From: Annona cherimola
Taxonomy: Eukaryota > Streptophyta > Magnoliopsida > Magnoliales > Annonaceae
Reading direction: 5' to 3'
Length of the DNA stretch: 64,000 nucleotides
Assembly (NCBI GenBank): GCA_030490835.1
Contig: CM059973.1
Location: 48,922,008 to 48,986,007 of the forward strand
Under the pieces are notes generated by a model. It was not told the DNA's origin. It made no database searches and saw only the letters and a program-made list of their open reading frames with translations. Made by a program: the position numbers and the translations under genes. Positions 34,920 to 45,308 of this stretch are shown piece by piece (position 1 is the first letter of the stretch; every line of letters begins with the position of its first letter).

Positions 34920-36824
34920 ATAGTAGAATCTTTGCTTGATCAACGCCATATTTTTTGGGTGGCCTCATATTTATCAGTCACTCTTTTCTGTATAAGATAT
35001 GTGTATATTCATCTAATGGCTATCCTTGATGATTTATGTCTCTAACCTAGTCTAATTGAGCCTTGGACCAATTTCGGACTTATTAATCACTAAAATTTGA
35101 TATTTAAACTTCATTGTTTAACTCCGACCCATCAAGTTGAATTTACGGAGACCAAACCAAGTTTATTAGGATTATTTTAGTGTTAAATACATCATCTGTC
35201 ATAGATATCCTTCTTTATCTATTTCTTAATGATCAATAAAGATCTTTAGATTCTCGCTTTCGTAGTTTCTAAGCTATAGTTTGCTTTTAAAATGAAAAAT
35301 TATTAAGTTACATTACGTTTCAATATGACAAATAAGATTTGGATTGTTTCTGTTTACCCCACCTGGATGAAAACACAACGCATTACACCCAAAAAAAACA
35401 AGTGGTCTCACCAGGAAAGTTTATAAGTGATTTTTTTTCTACAAATCAACCCTAAAAGTAGATAAAATTGTGTTTTTAATACCTATGTTTTGACATTTTA
35501 TAAAATAATATATAAGTTCAAAATTTTAGCAAAATGAGCATGTCGTGTTTATAATTTTTAATAAGATGATGAAGAAAAATGGCCTGCTTTCAATTTTTTG
35601 AAAATCGTGACACAATTTTATTCGTACATGACCTCATATTATCTATCATAAGTTCAATTTGCAGATTTACAAATTACTAGTGCGCCATGTGGTAACATGG
35701 GTAGTGAGTGGGTGGGAGTTATGAAGAGAATTTTTTTAAATATGTGTGAACGATTGGATGTTATATGGGTAAAGCGGTGATAAATTAAGATAATTATATA
35801 AGAAAACGATTCAAATAGAGAAAAAAATTGAAAAAAAAGGGTAGTTAAGTAGTTAAAATGTTAAATTATTTTTTAAAAATGTGTAGAAAGAGATGGAAAA
35901 GTTTGCTTCCCACCTACATGTGTTGCCAAATAGACCCCAGATCTATTTTGCCAAATGTTGAAACATATGTATCCAATCATAATTACGCAAATGTCAAGAC
36001 ATATGTATTAAACCACAATTATGCAAACATCTAGGGCGGAACTTGTAAAAAGCCTCTTTATAAGTGGGGAGTGTTTACAAAATCAATAACTATGGTAAAG
36101 AATTATAAAAATCCTAAAAGTATTGGAAGGAAAAAAAAAAAAAATCGTAGGATGCATGAGTGCAAACTGATTTTCTTGTTTCATTTACAGCTTTACATAC
36201 CCGGGGAGCCCTGGACAATAGTATCGCTGCTGCTAATCCTAGGCTCATGTCCTAGTTTGACCGTGGTTTGAATATCGGGGTGGCTTCTACCTCCTATTTT
36301 ATTTAGAGAAAGTGCCTTCCATTTGTATTCAGAGAATTGCCTTCTACTGTTGGGTCAAAATCCGTTTAGATAAAAATGAGAAAATATACTTTATGATGAG
36401 TCGTAAACATGTAACAGTAAAAAAAATTAATCATTAAAAAATTTTAAAAAATAACTTTGCATGCCCAGAAATTATATACAATACAAACCATAATAATAAA
36501 TAGGGAAATTCAATAAGAACTATCAATAAGCCTGTCAGCTGCCTGTTCACCATGCAATGAGGCTGAGGAGGACTATTTTCATTTATTATGGTAATGCACA
36601 ACAACCGACTGTGCTTTTGATTCGCATGTCTTGAACATGTTTTCTGGTTTCGATTGTCAAAACAAGCAGGATGTTTTTCGCCACCAGCTTAATTAGAGGA
36701 AGACATATCCTTTTCTTCTTCTCATTTGCACATGCTGAAAATTATAGCATCTTAGTAACAAAAACTATCTTGAAGGAAAATAACTGCCCCCGACTGATGT
36801 GACCAGATATTGGTTTCATTAAAC
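34920..36824 (+). other. Unclassified noncoding stretch, MITE-like piece near 35680-35935
   Basis: About 1.9 kb with no coding signal. A segment around 35680-35935 has the A/T-rich texture of the MITE family found further right and ends GTTGCCAAATAGACCCC, resembling a decayed MITE terminus. A weak B-box-like GGTTTGAATATCGGGG at about 36267 is not enough to call a SINE. Confidence 0.45.
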
Positions 36825-36827
36825 TTA

Positions 36828-37060
36828 GGGTATGTTTAGGAAGTGATAAAACTTTTGATGAAAAGTTTTTAAAATGTGAAAAAATGATGTGATATGATAG
36901 AGTAATGATGAGAAATAAAGAGAATAAAATTAAAATAGATAGATTAGATGTATAGATAGTTGTACAGAAACGATGAAAAAAGTAGAGTAGTTATATAAAA
37001 AGAAGTATAGAAATAATTAAAAATGAAGTAATTATAGAGAGTGAAAAGTTTTAAATTGAA
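36828..37060 (+). mobile_element. Tourist-like MITE, copy a
   Basis: Preceded by TTA (36825-36827). It opens GGGTATGTTTAGGAAGTG and has the family body: GATGTGATATGATAGAG, AAAATAGATAGATTAG, GTACAGAAACGATG, ending in GAGAGTGAAAAGTTTTAAATTG next to copy b. It has no coding capacity. A TTA target and GGG..TGTTTGG-type ends suggest PIF/Harbinger. Confidence 0.5.
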
Positions 37061-37339
37061 GGTGTGTTTGGGAAATGGTAAAACATTTGAATAAAAATGA
37101 AATATAATAAAATGGTGTGATATGATAGAGTTAATGGCGAGGAGTAAAGAAAATAAAGATAAAATAGATAGGTTAGTTGTATAGTTAATTGTATAAAATG
37201 ATTAAAAATAGAATAATTGTATAAAAATGTGAAAATGATTAAAAAGAAAATACTTATAAAGTGTGAAAAGTTTTATTAATTGCCAAACATGATCTAAAAG
37301 TTTTATTTTAAAAGTATTAGGCATTACCAAACACCTCTT
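37061..37339 (+). mobile_element. Tourist-like MITE, copy b
   Basis: Opens GGTGTGTTTGGGAAATGG and closes GCATTACCAAACACCTCTT followed by TAA. It carries the same body words as copy a (GGTGTGATATGATAG, GATAGGTTAGTTGTATAG, GTATAAAATGATTAAAAA). It abuts the first RNase H-like pseudogene. Confidence 0.5.
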
Positions 37340-37341
37340 TA

Positions 37342-37784
37342 ATGTTGGGTCTTGGTACAATGTTGAGAGACTCAAATGGTACATTTGTGACAGCAAGACC
37401 TAGATTAAGCAAGGGCTTACAGATCCCATTTAGATGGAAATGCAGGAGGTTTTGAAGGACCTCAACTGGGCATTGAATTTGAGTATCAAAATGTTTGCAT
37501 GGAAAATGATTCATTATTATTAATCACCCTACTGAATGGACATGAGGACATTCATTCATATCTTTGGCCTTTGGTAGAGCGAAATTAGATATTTTGCCGT
37601 TGTTGCTGCTGTTATAATTGTATTTTTATTCATATCATGCATATTGGAAAGGTTAAGACCTGTAGATTAGCACATTTTACCACATATGCTAGTAGCCATG
37701 AGAATGTTCGGTGGGAAAATTCACCATGTTATAGATCAAAATCCTTGTATTTTGTCAATGTTATTGTAAATGAAAATTAAAAAA
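37342..37784 (+). pseudogene. RNase H-like (RVT_3-type) pseudogene, copy 1
   Basis: Across several frames it retains the pattern of the plant RNase H-like domain: DSNGTFVTARPRLSKGLQ, then MEMQEVLKDLNWALNLSIK, then NGHEDIHSYLWPLVER, and a tail resembling CRLAHFTT..NVRWENSP. No start codon or upstream exon is visible. Stops and frame changes break it. Such domains come from LINE-type polymerases or plant RNase H-like genes; which one cannot be told here. Copy 2 begins about 530 bp further right, after a MITE end, so the MITE-pseudogene unit is duplicated. Confidence 0.6.
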
Positions 37785-37789
37785 TAAGA

Positions 37790-37869
37790 TAATTATGGAA
37801 ACTGAAAAGATTTTATTTTAAATTGAAAGTATTAGTTTGAAGAGTTTTAAGTGTTACCAAACATTCCCT
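37790..37869 (+). mobile_element. Tourist-like MITE, 3' fragment
   Basis: AAAGATTTTATTTTAAATTG through GTGTTACCAAACATTCCC, followed by TTAA. It sits before RNase H-like copy 2 exactly as copy b sits before copy 1, marking a segmental duplication. Confidence 0.5.
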
Positions 37870-38017
37870 TAATGTTAATCTTAGTTTTGATTTGAGTACT
37901 AAGAGTATGGGTTTTAGTGCAGTGTTAAGAGACTCAAATGGTACATCTGTGGTAGCAAAGACCGAGATGAAGCAAGGGCTTATAAATCTCATTTTGATGG
38001 AAGGATAGGAGGTTGTG
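37870..38017 (+). pseudogene. RNase H-like pseudogene copy 2, left part
   Basis: Homologous to 37342-37455: the AGAGACTCAAATGGTACAT and AAGCAAGGGCTTA words are shared. It is interrupted at TTGTG (38013-38017) by the solo LTR and continues at 41850. Confidence 0.6.
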
Positions 38018-38720
38018 TGTAACGCCCCAGCCCGAGCGTCACAACCTTACCTCAAGATCGTTCGACTGGTAAACTTGATCAAGATTGTAGCCCTGTCACA
38101 CGGCGGGTTTTAACAGATATTTTATCCAATTAATTATGTTTCCATAGGAGTTTAATTCCTCATATTTTCATTTCATGCATATTTGAATCATTTCCATCCA
38201 ATAATGTCATAACTAGACATGATTGTCATAACATATTTCAAAACATCTCATAAATTAGATGTCACTGCATGTTCTAACCATAGTCATCAACATAAAATAT
38301 CGAAATAATTTACAACCATCACACATAAGTTTTTCACAAACATAAAACTTATAATGTTTCTCCCATTTCTTCCATGGATGACTCTTGCTCCTTTGCCAGG
38401 TCTCTTCTTTCACCTGTCTATGGGTTTGGAAAACGAAAACGTGAGTCGAAACTTAATAAGCAAGCTTATATTTTACAGGCAATTTATTTTGAAGGCATAT
38501 TTATTTAAAAGAAATTTTCTCCCTTCAGTAGAGATACTTATCAAGTGATCAACTACCTGTGGAGCAAAAACCTTTTCATAAATCATTTGTACACATTTCA
38601 TAAACATTTCATGAACATTGGATGTACAAATTCATCATTTCCATTGATGACGCTATCCTTCATGTGACGGTACGCTAGCACGGGGAACCCTCTTTCATGA
38701 CATGATCCTTTCCGTCCTTG

Positions 38721-38860
38721 GCGCCGGACCTACCGACTTGGCAACGTCAAGGGGGACTCCTTGTCCACTTACTACCTCGACTAGTCTACCTCGCCGGTCC
38801 TTTCCGACTTGGCGATGTCAAGGGGGACTCCTTGTTCACTTACTACCTCGACTAGCCTAC
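38721..38860 (-). repeat. Two 70 bp tandem units in the GC-rich block of the solo LTR
   Basis: Units 38721-38790 and 38791-38860 both start CGCCGG, share GACTTGGC, GTCAAGGGGGACTCCTTG and ACTTACTACCTCGACTAG, and differ at a minority of positions. Single-unit equivalents lie in the Tekay LTRs at about 2490-2630 and 24225-24360. Confidence 0.75.
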
Positions 38861-39128
38861 TTGATTTCCATTCTATGCATGACTTTTAGTCACCCCAACA
38901 TTATATACCCTCTTACACATGGAACTTCTCATTCTCATGTAGAGAATTCTTTGCACCATCCCTTTGAAACATCGTTTCAATGAAACATCGTATACCATAA
39001 TTGCGAAACAGTGAGCAATCATTTATTTCAATAGAAATAAATATTTCAAAACTCATATAGACAAGGAATGACCACCCTTAAATACCTTGTAATGAAAACC
39101 AAAATCATTTAGAAAGCTGCTTGCTTAC

Positions 39129-39172
39129 CTCGATTGCTTAGCTTTCTATTTTGCTTATCCCTTTGCCTTTAC
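39129..39172 (-). other. Putative conserved mini-exon in the solo LTR
   Basis: On the minus strand TATATAG/GTAAAGGCAAAGGG opens and AATCGAG/GTAAGCAAGCAGC closes a 44 nt segment. The first donor, CAA/GTAAGTATATG, lies at 40557 on the minus strand and the last acceptor-like site, CCATAGACAG/GTGAAAG, near 38413. Confidence 0.45.
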
Positions 39173-40717
39173 CTATATATCTAAGAATAATATAATATTT
39201 ATATATTTCCTTTGCTTGCAGTCAACTCAGTTTTCCAACCCATTTGCATTAACATACATAATTCCTTCAACTTCTCAAGTCGTTATGCTAGTATAACACA
39301 TACTTGTGCACTACATGGGCTATTACACATCACATTTGGTTCCATAAGTAGGGTAATTATTCAATCACATAATAATCATTCAATAATTATTATTTAGTGG
39401 CTCATTACCTTCCTTAAGCCATTTTTCACTTATTTTCCAAAATTCATACATCGGTGCTCATTTTAAGCACACGTGGTCGCCTTAAGCCTCATTAATTATT
39501 TCCAAAATTTGGAATTACATCATGAAATTATAAACAGATATATATTCATAAAATTTATTATATTTTCATGCATTTTTGCACAAAATCAATTTACTTAGGT
39601 TATTTACCACTTATGCATGTCTATCCATTCACATATGCCCATTTGGCAACACATATATGAGGCATTTCATAAAATTTACCAAGTCAGAAATTTAATACAC
39701 ATTTCAGAATGATAATTATACTTAATTACCACTATACTTAGGATATTTTTATAGAATTTAAATCCACTAATCATAGGTTTCCAAAACAGCAACTTTGGAA
39801 CCCATTTTCACCCGTTTAACGTGTCTTTTGACACATAACCCTAAGCAGATTTATAAATCCGAATTTTCAGAAAATAATCCTAATTTTCTTAATAAAAATT
39901 TAGGGTATTAATATATATATCAATTTGGATCATTTCTACATAGATTTCATGTTTCTTTTTTATTTTTTCTCCAACTATCCACATATGCTGAAATCAAACG
40001 TACTGAAATCTCAAAATACTGAATTAATACCAAATCAAGTAGTTTTGATCTAAAATTTCTACCATAACTTAATAACTACATGAACTAACCAAAATAAATA
40101 TTTCCAGAACAAAAAATTAAGTATTTAAATTGGTATTTTTACCTTGCTGAATAGCAGCATCCATTTTCAGAAAATCCAAATCACGTTAATTATGGGGTAT
40201 ATTTATACCCATCAAAACCTAATTTTTATTTTATTATGTGATCCTAAATATTTTATATATATCCTGTAAAAGTTTAAGCTCAAAATTTTTTGTATAAAAA
40301 TTATTAAAAATCATTTTCTACAGATGATCCTGTCACCCATTTTACCCTGTTTAGATTAATCTTCTCGGATTTGTAATTTGAAACCTGCTTAATATTTCAA
40401 TCTGAAATTTTGTTTGTCCTTTAATAATCATATAATGAAATTTTAAAAAAATTTTAATGGTGAAAATCCTTCGTTTACTACTTCATTCATATTTTGGTTT
40501 ATAACATCATATAATTTCCAGATTTGAAGTATAAACTCAAAATAATCATATACTTACTTGATTAAATGGGTGATCCCTCCTTTTCCCTTTTCTTTTCCTT
40601 CTTTTTTTCTTCCTTCTTGGCTGGGCTAGATGCTAGACGTGAGCTACTGCCTTGGGTTCAAGTTTCAGCACTTCGAAAATTTTCACAAAACCTCATTTCC
40701 ACTTGACCGAGCATCCC

Positions 40718-40725
40718 CTTATATA
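40718..40725 (-). promoter_or_regulatory. TATA box of the solo LTR
   Basis: TATATAAG on the minus strand, in the context TCCAGCTATATAAGGGG, positionally equivalent to the Tekay 5' LTR site at 22521. Confidence 0.55.
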
Positions 40726-41849
40726 GCTGGATTTTCCAGCTATGGGCCCGACTTGGAGTTGGATTTTCCACAGCCCTTTAATTGCTCACTTATCCTATTG
40801 ATGTGCTGGTTGATTTACAGCCATATAAAATATTTTTATCATTTTTTTATTAAACCAAAATTCTGCTCAAAGCATGACTGTTCAAGTTGTCCCCCAAATC
40901 ACGTCCCTAGATGCTGTCCATTTTGGAATTTTTCCATTTTTTTCAACCCTAATTTAAGGGTAAATTATATTCCTAATTACCCTTTAATTCATGCATTAAT
41001 TTGGCATTAAAAAATTTAGCAAAAATGGCAGCAACCACACATCATTTTGCACGTGATTTGTATGCAACAAGCTGTCCATTTTTTCCACCTTTCATGGCAG
41101 CTGCAACTCACAATTTTTCTTAGATTTTTTTCACATAATTAATCATAAAATAACCTGCATTTCACCTGCATTTGACACCTATTTGGGCCATTAAAAATTG
41201 CATTCAATTCATGCACCTTTTGCCTTAAATGCATGGTACTTTTGAGGTGTTAAAGTCAACATTTTTCAATTCAGATATTTTCCCAGCATAATATGCTTAA
41301 TCCAAACCTTACAAAATATTAATCTCATGATTTCATTCAACCATTTCAAATTTCATCTCAATCCAATTTTCCTAGCTCAAGTTATAGCCGTTTGAAGTTA
41401 ACGGTCGGAATTAAGATGTGATCAATAAATTATTATACTAATTTCATCAAAGATTTTCATAATCCAATAATCCCATAATATCAAGCTCAACATCATCAAC
41501 TTCCTTGTCAAATTTCACTTGAATCAGCCTTACAGGCGTTGAGTTATGAATTTTCTATGATTTTCTAACATAATTCCATAATTACACTTTAATCTCCATT
41601 AATTAAATCATGGAAATTAAACTAAACATTTATGCCACATTTTCATGTTTTAATCCTCATTATGCTCCTTTCGTCACCTTGACTCATAATGGGCTCCGGC
41701 GAAATTTTTAATCATCATTCTTAGTTGAACCCTAATTGCAAAATATCATAAAATTCTAAAATCATCCAAAAATTCCATTTAATTCACATATAAATCACTT
41801 GTATATGTCCAATACATACATTGGACCCTACTTAGGTTGGAGTTTCACA

Positions 41850-42180
41850 TTGTGAAGGACCTCAGCTACGCGTTGAATCTTTATTATCAAAACATTTACG
41901 TTAAAAGTGATTCATTATTATTAATTACCCTACTAGGTGGACACAAGGACATCCACTCGTATCTTTGGCCTTTTGGTGGTAGAACAAATTACATATCTTG
42001 CTGCTGCTGTTAACAATGGTATTTTTGTTCATGTCATGCGTACTAGAAATGTTACGGCCCGTAGATTTGCACATTTGCTACAGAGAATGTTAGGTGGAAA
42101 AACCCACTGTCCTATATAAAAAAGTTATTTTATTTTATCATTTTTGTTTATGCTGTTGTAAATGAAAATTCTAATGGCCA
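41850..42180 (+). pseudogene. RNase H-like pseudogene copy 2, right part
   Basis: Resumes after TTGTG with GAAGGACCTCAGCTACGCG, matching GAAGGACCTCAACTGGGC of copy 1 (37454). It shows GGHKDIHSYLWPF in one frame and VEQITYLAAAVNNGIFVHV then TRNVTARRFAHL in another, the C-terminal part of a plant RNase H-like domain. Frame changes occur near 41970. Confidence 0.6.
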
Positions 42181-42465
42181 CCCATCAGGAACTGGAATGA
42201 GGGGTATACACTACATTGTTTTCTTGCTTGATAAAAAAATAAAACAAAATAAGAACCATCAAGTGTCGATAATTACTTCTGCAAAACACCTAAAGTGGGG
42301 TCACTCACCGTCTGGACAAATGGAGCAGCAGCTTTATTTCTCTCTGTCAGGCTCGGGCCAGGGCGGCATCCATCCCATTCTGGCAGAGGATCAAAACAAC
42401 CCCCTCTAGAAATGATAAAAACACCAAAGTTGCCCGCGCCTGCCACCACCTTCCACCTTCGAAGA

Positions 42466-42529
42466 ATGCCCATCCATCTGTACTCTCAACTCATCTAATG
42501 CCCATCCATCTGTACTCTCAACTCATCTA
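42466..42529 (+). repeat. Perfect 32 bp tandem duplication
   Basis: Two identical adjacent copies (42466-42497 and 42498-42529) starting ATGCCCATCCATCTG and ending CTCATCTA. A MITE begins seven bases further on. Confidence 0.95.
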
Positions 42530-42535
42530 TTTCCA

Positions 42536-42822
42536 GGGTGCGTCTGTTAATAAGGAAAAATTGTCGAAGTTAAAACTTTTCAATTTAAAACTTTTCACTC
42601 TCTATAACTATCATATTTTTTAATTATTTCTTCACATTTTTCTAGATAATCACCATACTTTTCAATCATTTCTACACAACTACCAACACAACTAACATAT
42701 CTATTTGAACTTTATCTTATTTATTCCTCTTCATTACCCCTATTATATCACATCATTTGACAACTTCTACTCTCTACAACTTTTCATCAAAAGTTTTATT
42801 CATTTTCAAACACACCCACATT
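42536..42822 (-). mobile_element. Tourist-like MITE, copy c (opposite orientation)
   Basis: Starts GGGTGCGTCTGTTAATAAGG and ends TTTCAAACACACCCA, giving imperfect GGGTGTGTTTG-type inverted ends. The body is the reverse complement of copies a and b: TTAAAACTTTTCACTCTCTA, ATTATATCACATCATTTG. Confidence 0.55.
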
Positions 42823-43029
42823 CAAAAAAAAAGTGGAAAACTGAGATTTTAAAATCTTTTTCCGTTCTCATAAAACAAATGTCTCTGTTTGCAAATATTA
42901 ATTATTTAACCGATAGAAATTCCTATTTATTTTGAAGGGTGTGAATTGGATGCCAATGAATATGTGCCATGACAATCTTGCAGGTGGCATTTGTGTAAAA
43001 AGAAACGAGGATGGAGGCTTTTATTAGAG

Positions 43030-43396
43030 AGCGCTGTCCTATGCTCCCGGGAGCATGCAGCGCTCCATGCTCCCGGGCTTATAGACCTATTTTTTTTATT
43101 TTTAAATTTTTTTTTTATAAAACCGTTAATCTATATGTATTTAATATGTGTATAAATTTTTACTATTTTTTGAGTATTTTAGATATTTATTTTTTATTTT
43201 TGAAAATCAGTGACATTTAAAATTATTTGAAATGCCATTAATTTTCAAAAATAAAAAATAAATATCTAAAATACTCCAAAAATAATAAAAATTTATAAAG
43301 ATGTTAAATACACTTATATTAACAGTTTTATAAAAAAAAATTCAAAAAAAAAAAAAAAATGGATATATGCACCCGCGAAGCATAGAACACTGCTCC
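43030..43396. mobile_element. Foldback MITE (near-palindromic hairpin element)
   Basis: Arms of about 130 bp (about 43085-43216 and 43232-43370) are inverted copies around a short AT centre near 43224; ATTTTAGATATTTATTTTTT on the left pairs with AAAAAATAAATATCTAAAAT on the right. Outer ends also match: GCGCTGTCCTATGCTCCCGG (left) against the rc of CGCGAAGCATAGAACACTGC (right). The left end has an extra copy of the terminal motif and a perfect 16 bp palindrome, ATGCTCCCGGGAGCAT (43041-43056). Noncoding; transcripts would fold into a long hairpin. Confidence 0.75.
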
Positions 43397-43872
43397 TTTT
43401 GTTAGTACCCGAAGGCATTTCCTTGGCATACACGCCCCTTGTCTCGTGTGGTCAATCATAGCCCTTCCCTCGTGCAATCATATCCGCTGACACGGTCCAT
43501 TCCCCGAGTCGGTTTGATTTTCAATGCTCTTTGCTTCTTCCCCGCACTTGCTACTCATGATCAAGGCCGTCCATCAGGTGGGCTACCCCATCAAGATCCG
43601 TCAGAATCAAAGATCTGGATTGTGGTTTCCCGTGGCCGAGTAAATAAAATGTCTTTTTTCCATAATTGATTTCTTGACGTATATGGCCACCACAGGAAGC
43701 ATGCAATTGCAGATTATCTATTCTATCAAATTTTCTTTTTCAGTCATTAAAATGGTCTCTTACCTAGTTTGTAACTGAAACATTTATATAATTTATTTAA
43801 TCTTATTTATATAGAATCTTGTATTTTTAACTTTAAGAAAATTATCTATGTGAGTCTTTATGAATCAAAACA
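43397..43872 (+). other. Apparently low-copy noncoding stretch
   Basis: No repeat relationship to the rest of the window and no convincing ORF; a 76-codon frame at 43439 lacks any motif. It is GC-richer than its neighbours. Confidence 0.4.
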
Positions 43873-44164
43873 AATGGCGTGTTTGTTTACAATGAAAATT
43901 TTTTAAATTTAAAATTTTCAATCCAGAACTTTACACAATGCACAACTATCATGTTATTGATTTATTTTTTTACATTTCCTATATAGCTATCTTACTTTCT
44001 AATCATTTTTAGAAAACTACTTATACACTAATCTATTTATTTTCACTTTATTTTTTTTACTCCTCATCATTCTTCTATCATATAACATTATTTTTTTATT
44101 TCAAAATTTTTACACCCAAGAATTTTCGTTGAAAATTTTTATAATTTACCCAACATACACAAAA
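43873..44164 (-). mobile_element. Tourist-like MITE, copy d
   Basis: Starts GGCGTGTTTGTTTACAATG and ends AATTTACCCAACATAC. Body words match copy c in order: AAATTTAAAATTTTCA, CTTTACACAATGCACAACTATC, CTCCTCATCATTCTTCTATC. Confidence 0.5.
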
Positions 44165-45000
44165 TAACAACTTTATGCATTTTATATATTTTTATTTTTT
44201 ATATATTAGGCATGTATATTTAGTTTATATACGTAAAAATATCTTTTTGGGATTCTTTTATAAAAATTTTCATCCATCTCATTCTTCCTTGCACGTGAAA
44301 AAAGTAAGATTTTTATAACTAGTACATTTGGTAACGTAAGGACGAAATTTTTACCTATTTTTTACCCAAGTTTATGAGATGTAATATTTAACCACCGTAC
44401 TTTTTTCAACTGCTGCATCATCATTATTTTTGGCATCTTTTTGTACAATCATCCTACGTATTACACTCATAATTATTATCTCAGTTATATTACATTACTT
44501 CTACTTTTTAAAAAGTTTTACCTAAAATTAATTATTATTTTTTTACTTAATACTAAAACGAGTGCTAAAATAAATACAGGCGGGTCCGTGTAAAAATAAA
44601 AAGAATATAAAGAGGCTGTGTTTAGCCAACTAATATGATCACAATCCTTTGTTTTTTTTTAGAAAATGATTTTACGTGGAAGATAAAAATCTCTTCCTTG
44701 GTTGGTCTCATCAAGCCCGAGCAGCATTCTCTCGTTCCCACCAAAAATGTGTAACGCATACATGTATGAATAGTCTGCGTCACTAAAACAGCTGGGCCTA
44801 ACTAGCTTCAACGGAAGTGAGTGGAGGGGTATTTTAGTCATTTCCGAGAAGTTAAAAGAAAAGCATTTGAGCCCCATCGTGGCCAGCATGATTCCCCGAG
44901 CATATTCAATTTCCATGCATTAACCACTACTCTGATCTCTCATCCCCCAACCGTTTTTCCTTTCTGAGTAAAAGAAATTTAATAATAATAATAATAATAA
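44165..45000 (+). other. Noncoding stretch ending in an (AAT)n microsatellite
   Basis: 44330-44575 opens ACATTTGGTAACGTAAGG and has a T-rich body like the MITE family, so it may be another decayed copy. The minus-strand frame at 44659-44916 (85 codons) has no recognisable domain. 44981-45000 is (AAT)n and marks the truncation point of the Athila-type element to the right. Confidence 0.45.
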
Positions 45001-45035
45001 ACGAGCATTTTAATAGACGTATACGCAGCTCATCA
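45001..45035 (+). repeat. 5' LTR remnant of the Athila-type element
   Basis: Only the last 35 bp remain, ending GCAGCTCATCA. The sequence left of it is an AAT repeat that does not match the 3' LTR, so about 1.5 kb of LTR has been lost. Confidence 0.75.
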
Positions 45036-45041
45036 AGTTTT

Positions 45042-45059
45042 TGACACCGTTGCCGGGGA
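45042..45059 (+). promoter_or_regulatory. Primer binding site, Asp tRNA type
   Basis: TGACACCGTTGCCGGGGA, against the usual TGGCGCC start of Athila/Tat primer sites. The two differences are G-to-A changes, one at a former CpG. Confidence 0.85.
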
Positions 45060-45308
45060 TTGGTTTAAACTTAGTACCTGACAATTTCAGTTGTCTTCGT
45101 GAATGCGTATATATTATACATGGTTTTTCTTTTCTTTCTTTTCTTTTGGTAAAATTCTATTTCAGGAGTCTTTGTTTTATAATTTTCAATGACTTCAAAT
45201 CCTTACTAGTAGCTAAATGCAGAATTTTCAACACCAAGCACTTACCGTTTCCATGGGTTTAATGACACACTGGCACTCTCAGATCAATTCGCAGGTTTTG
45301 ATTATCAA

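Larger units (their letters stand above)
38018..41849 (-). mobile_element. Solo LTR of a Tekay-type gypsy element
   Basis: 3832 bp from TGTAACGCCCCAGCC (38018) to GGAGTTTCACA (41849), with TTGTG duplicated on both sides (38013-38017 and 41850-41854). On the minus strand it opens TGTGAAACTCC and ends GGCTGGGGCGTTACA, like the LTRs of the complete element. It has the TATA box, first donor, mini-exon, GC-rich block and GACAG acceptor in the same order. There is no internal sequence, so it arose by LTR-LTR recombination. It splits RNase H-like copy 2. Confidence 0.93.

Noticed and set aside
36190..36300. tRNA-derived SINE suggested by GGTTTGAATATCGGGG
   Set aside because: No convincing A box, no poly-A or poly-T tail and no target duplication.
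44659..44916. 85-codon minus-strand ORF
   Set aside because: No motif, no homologous pattern, and it lies in repeat-poor AT-rich DNA where such lengths arise by chance.
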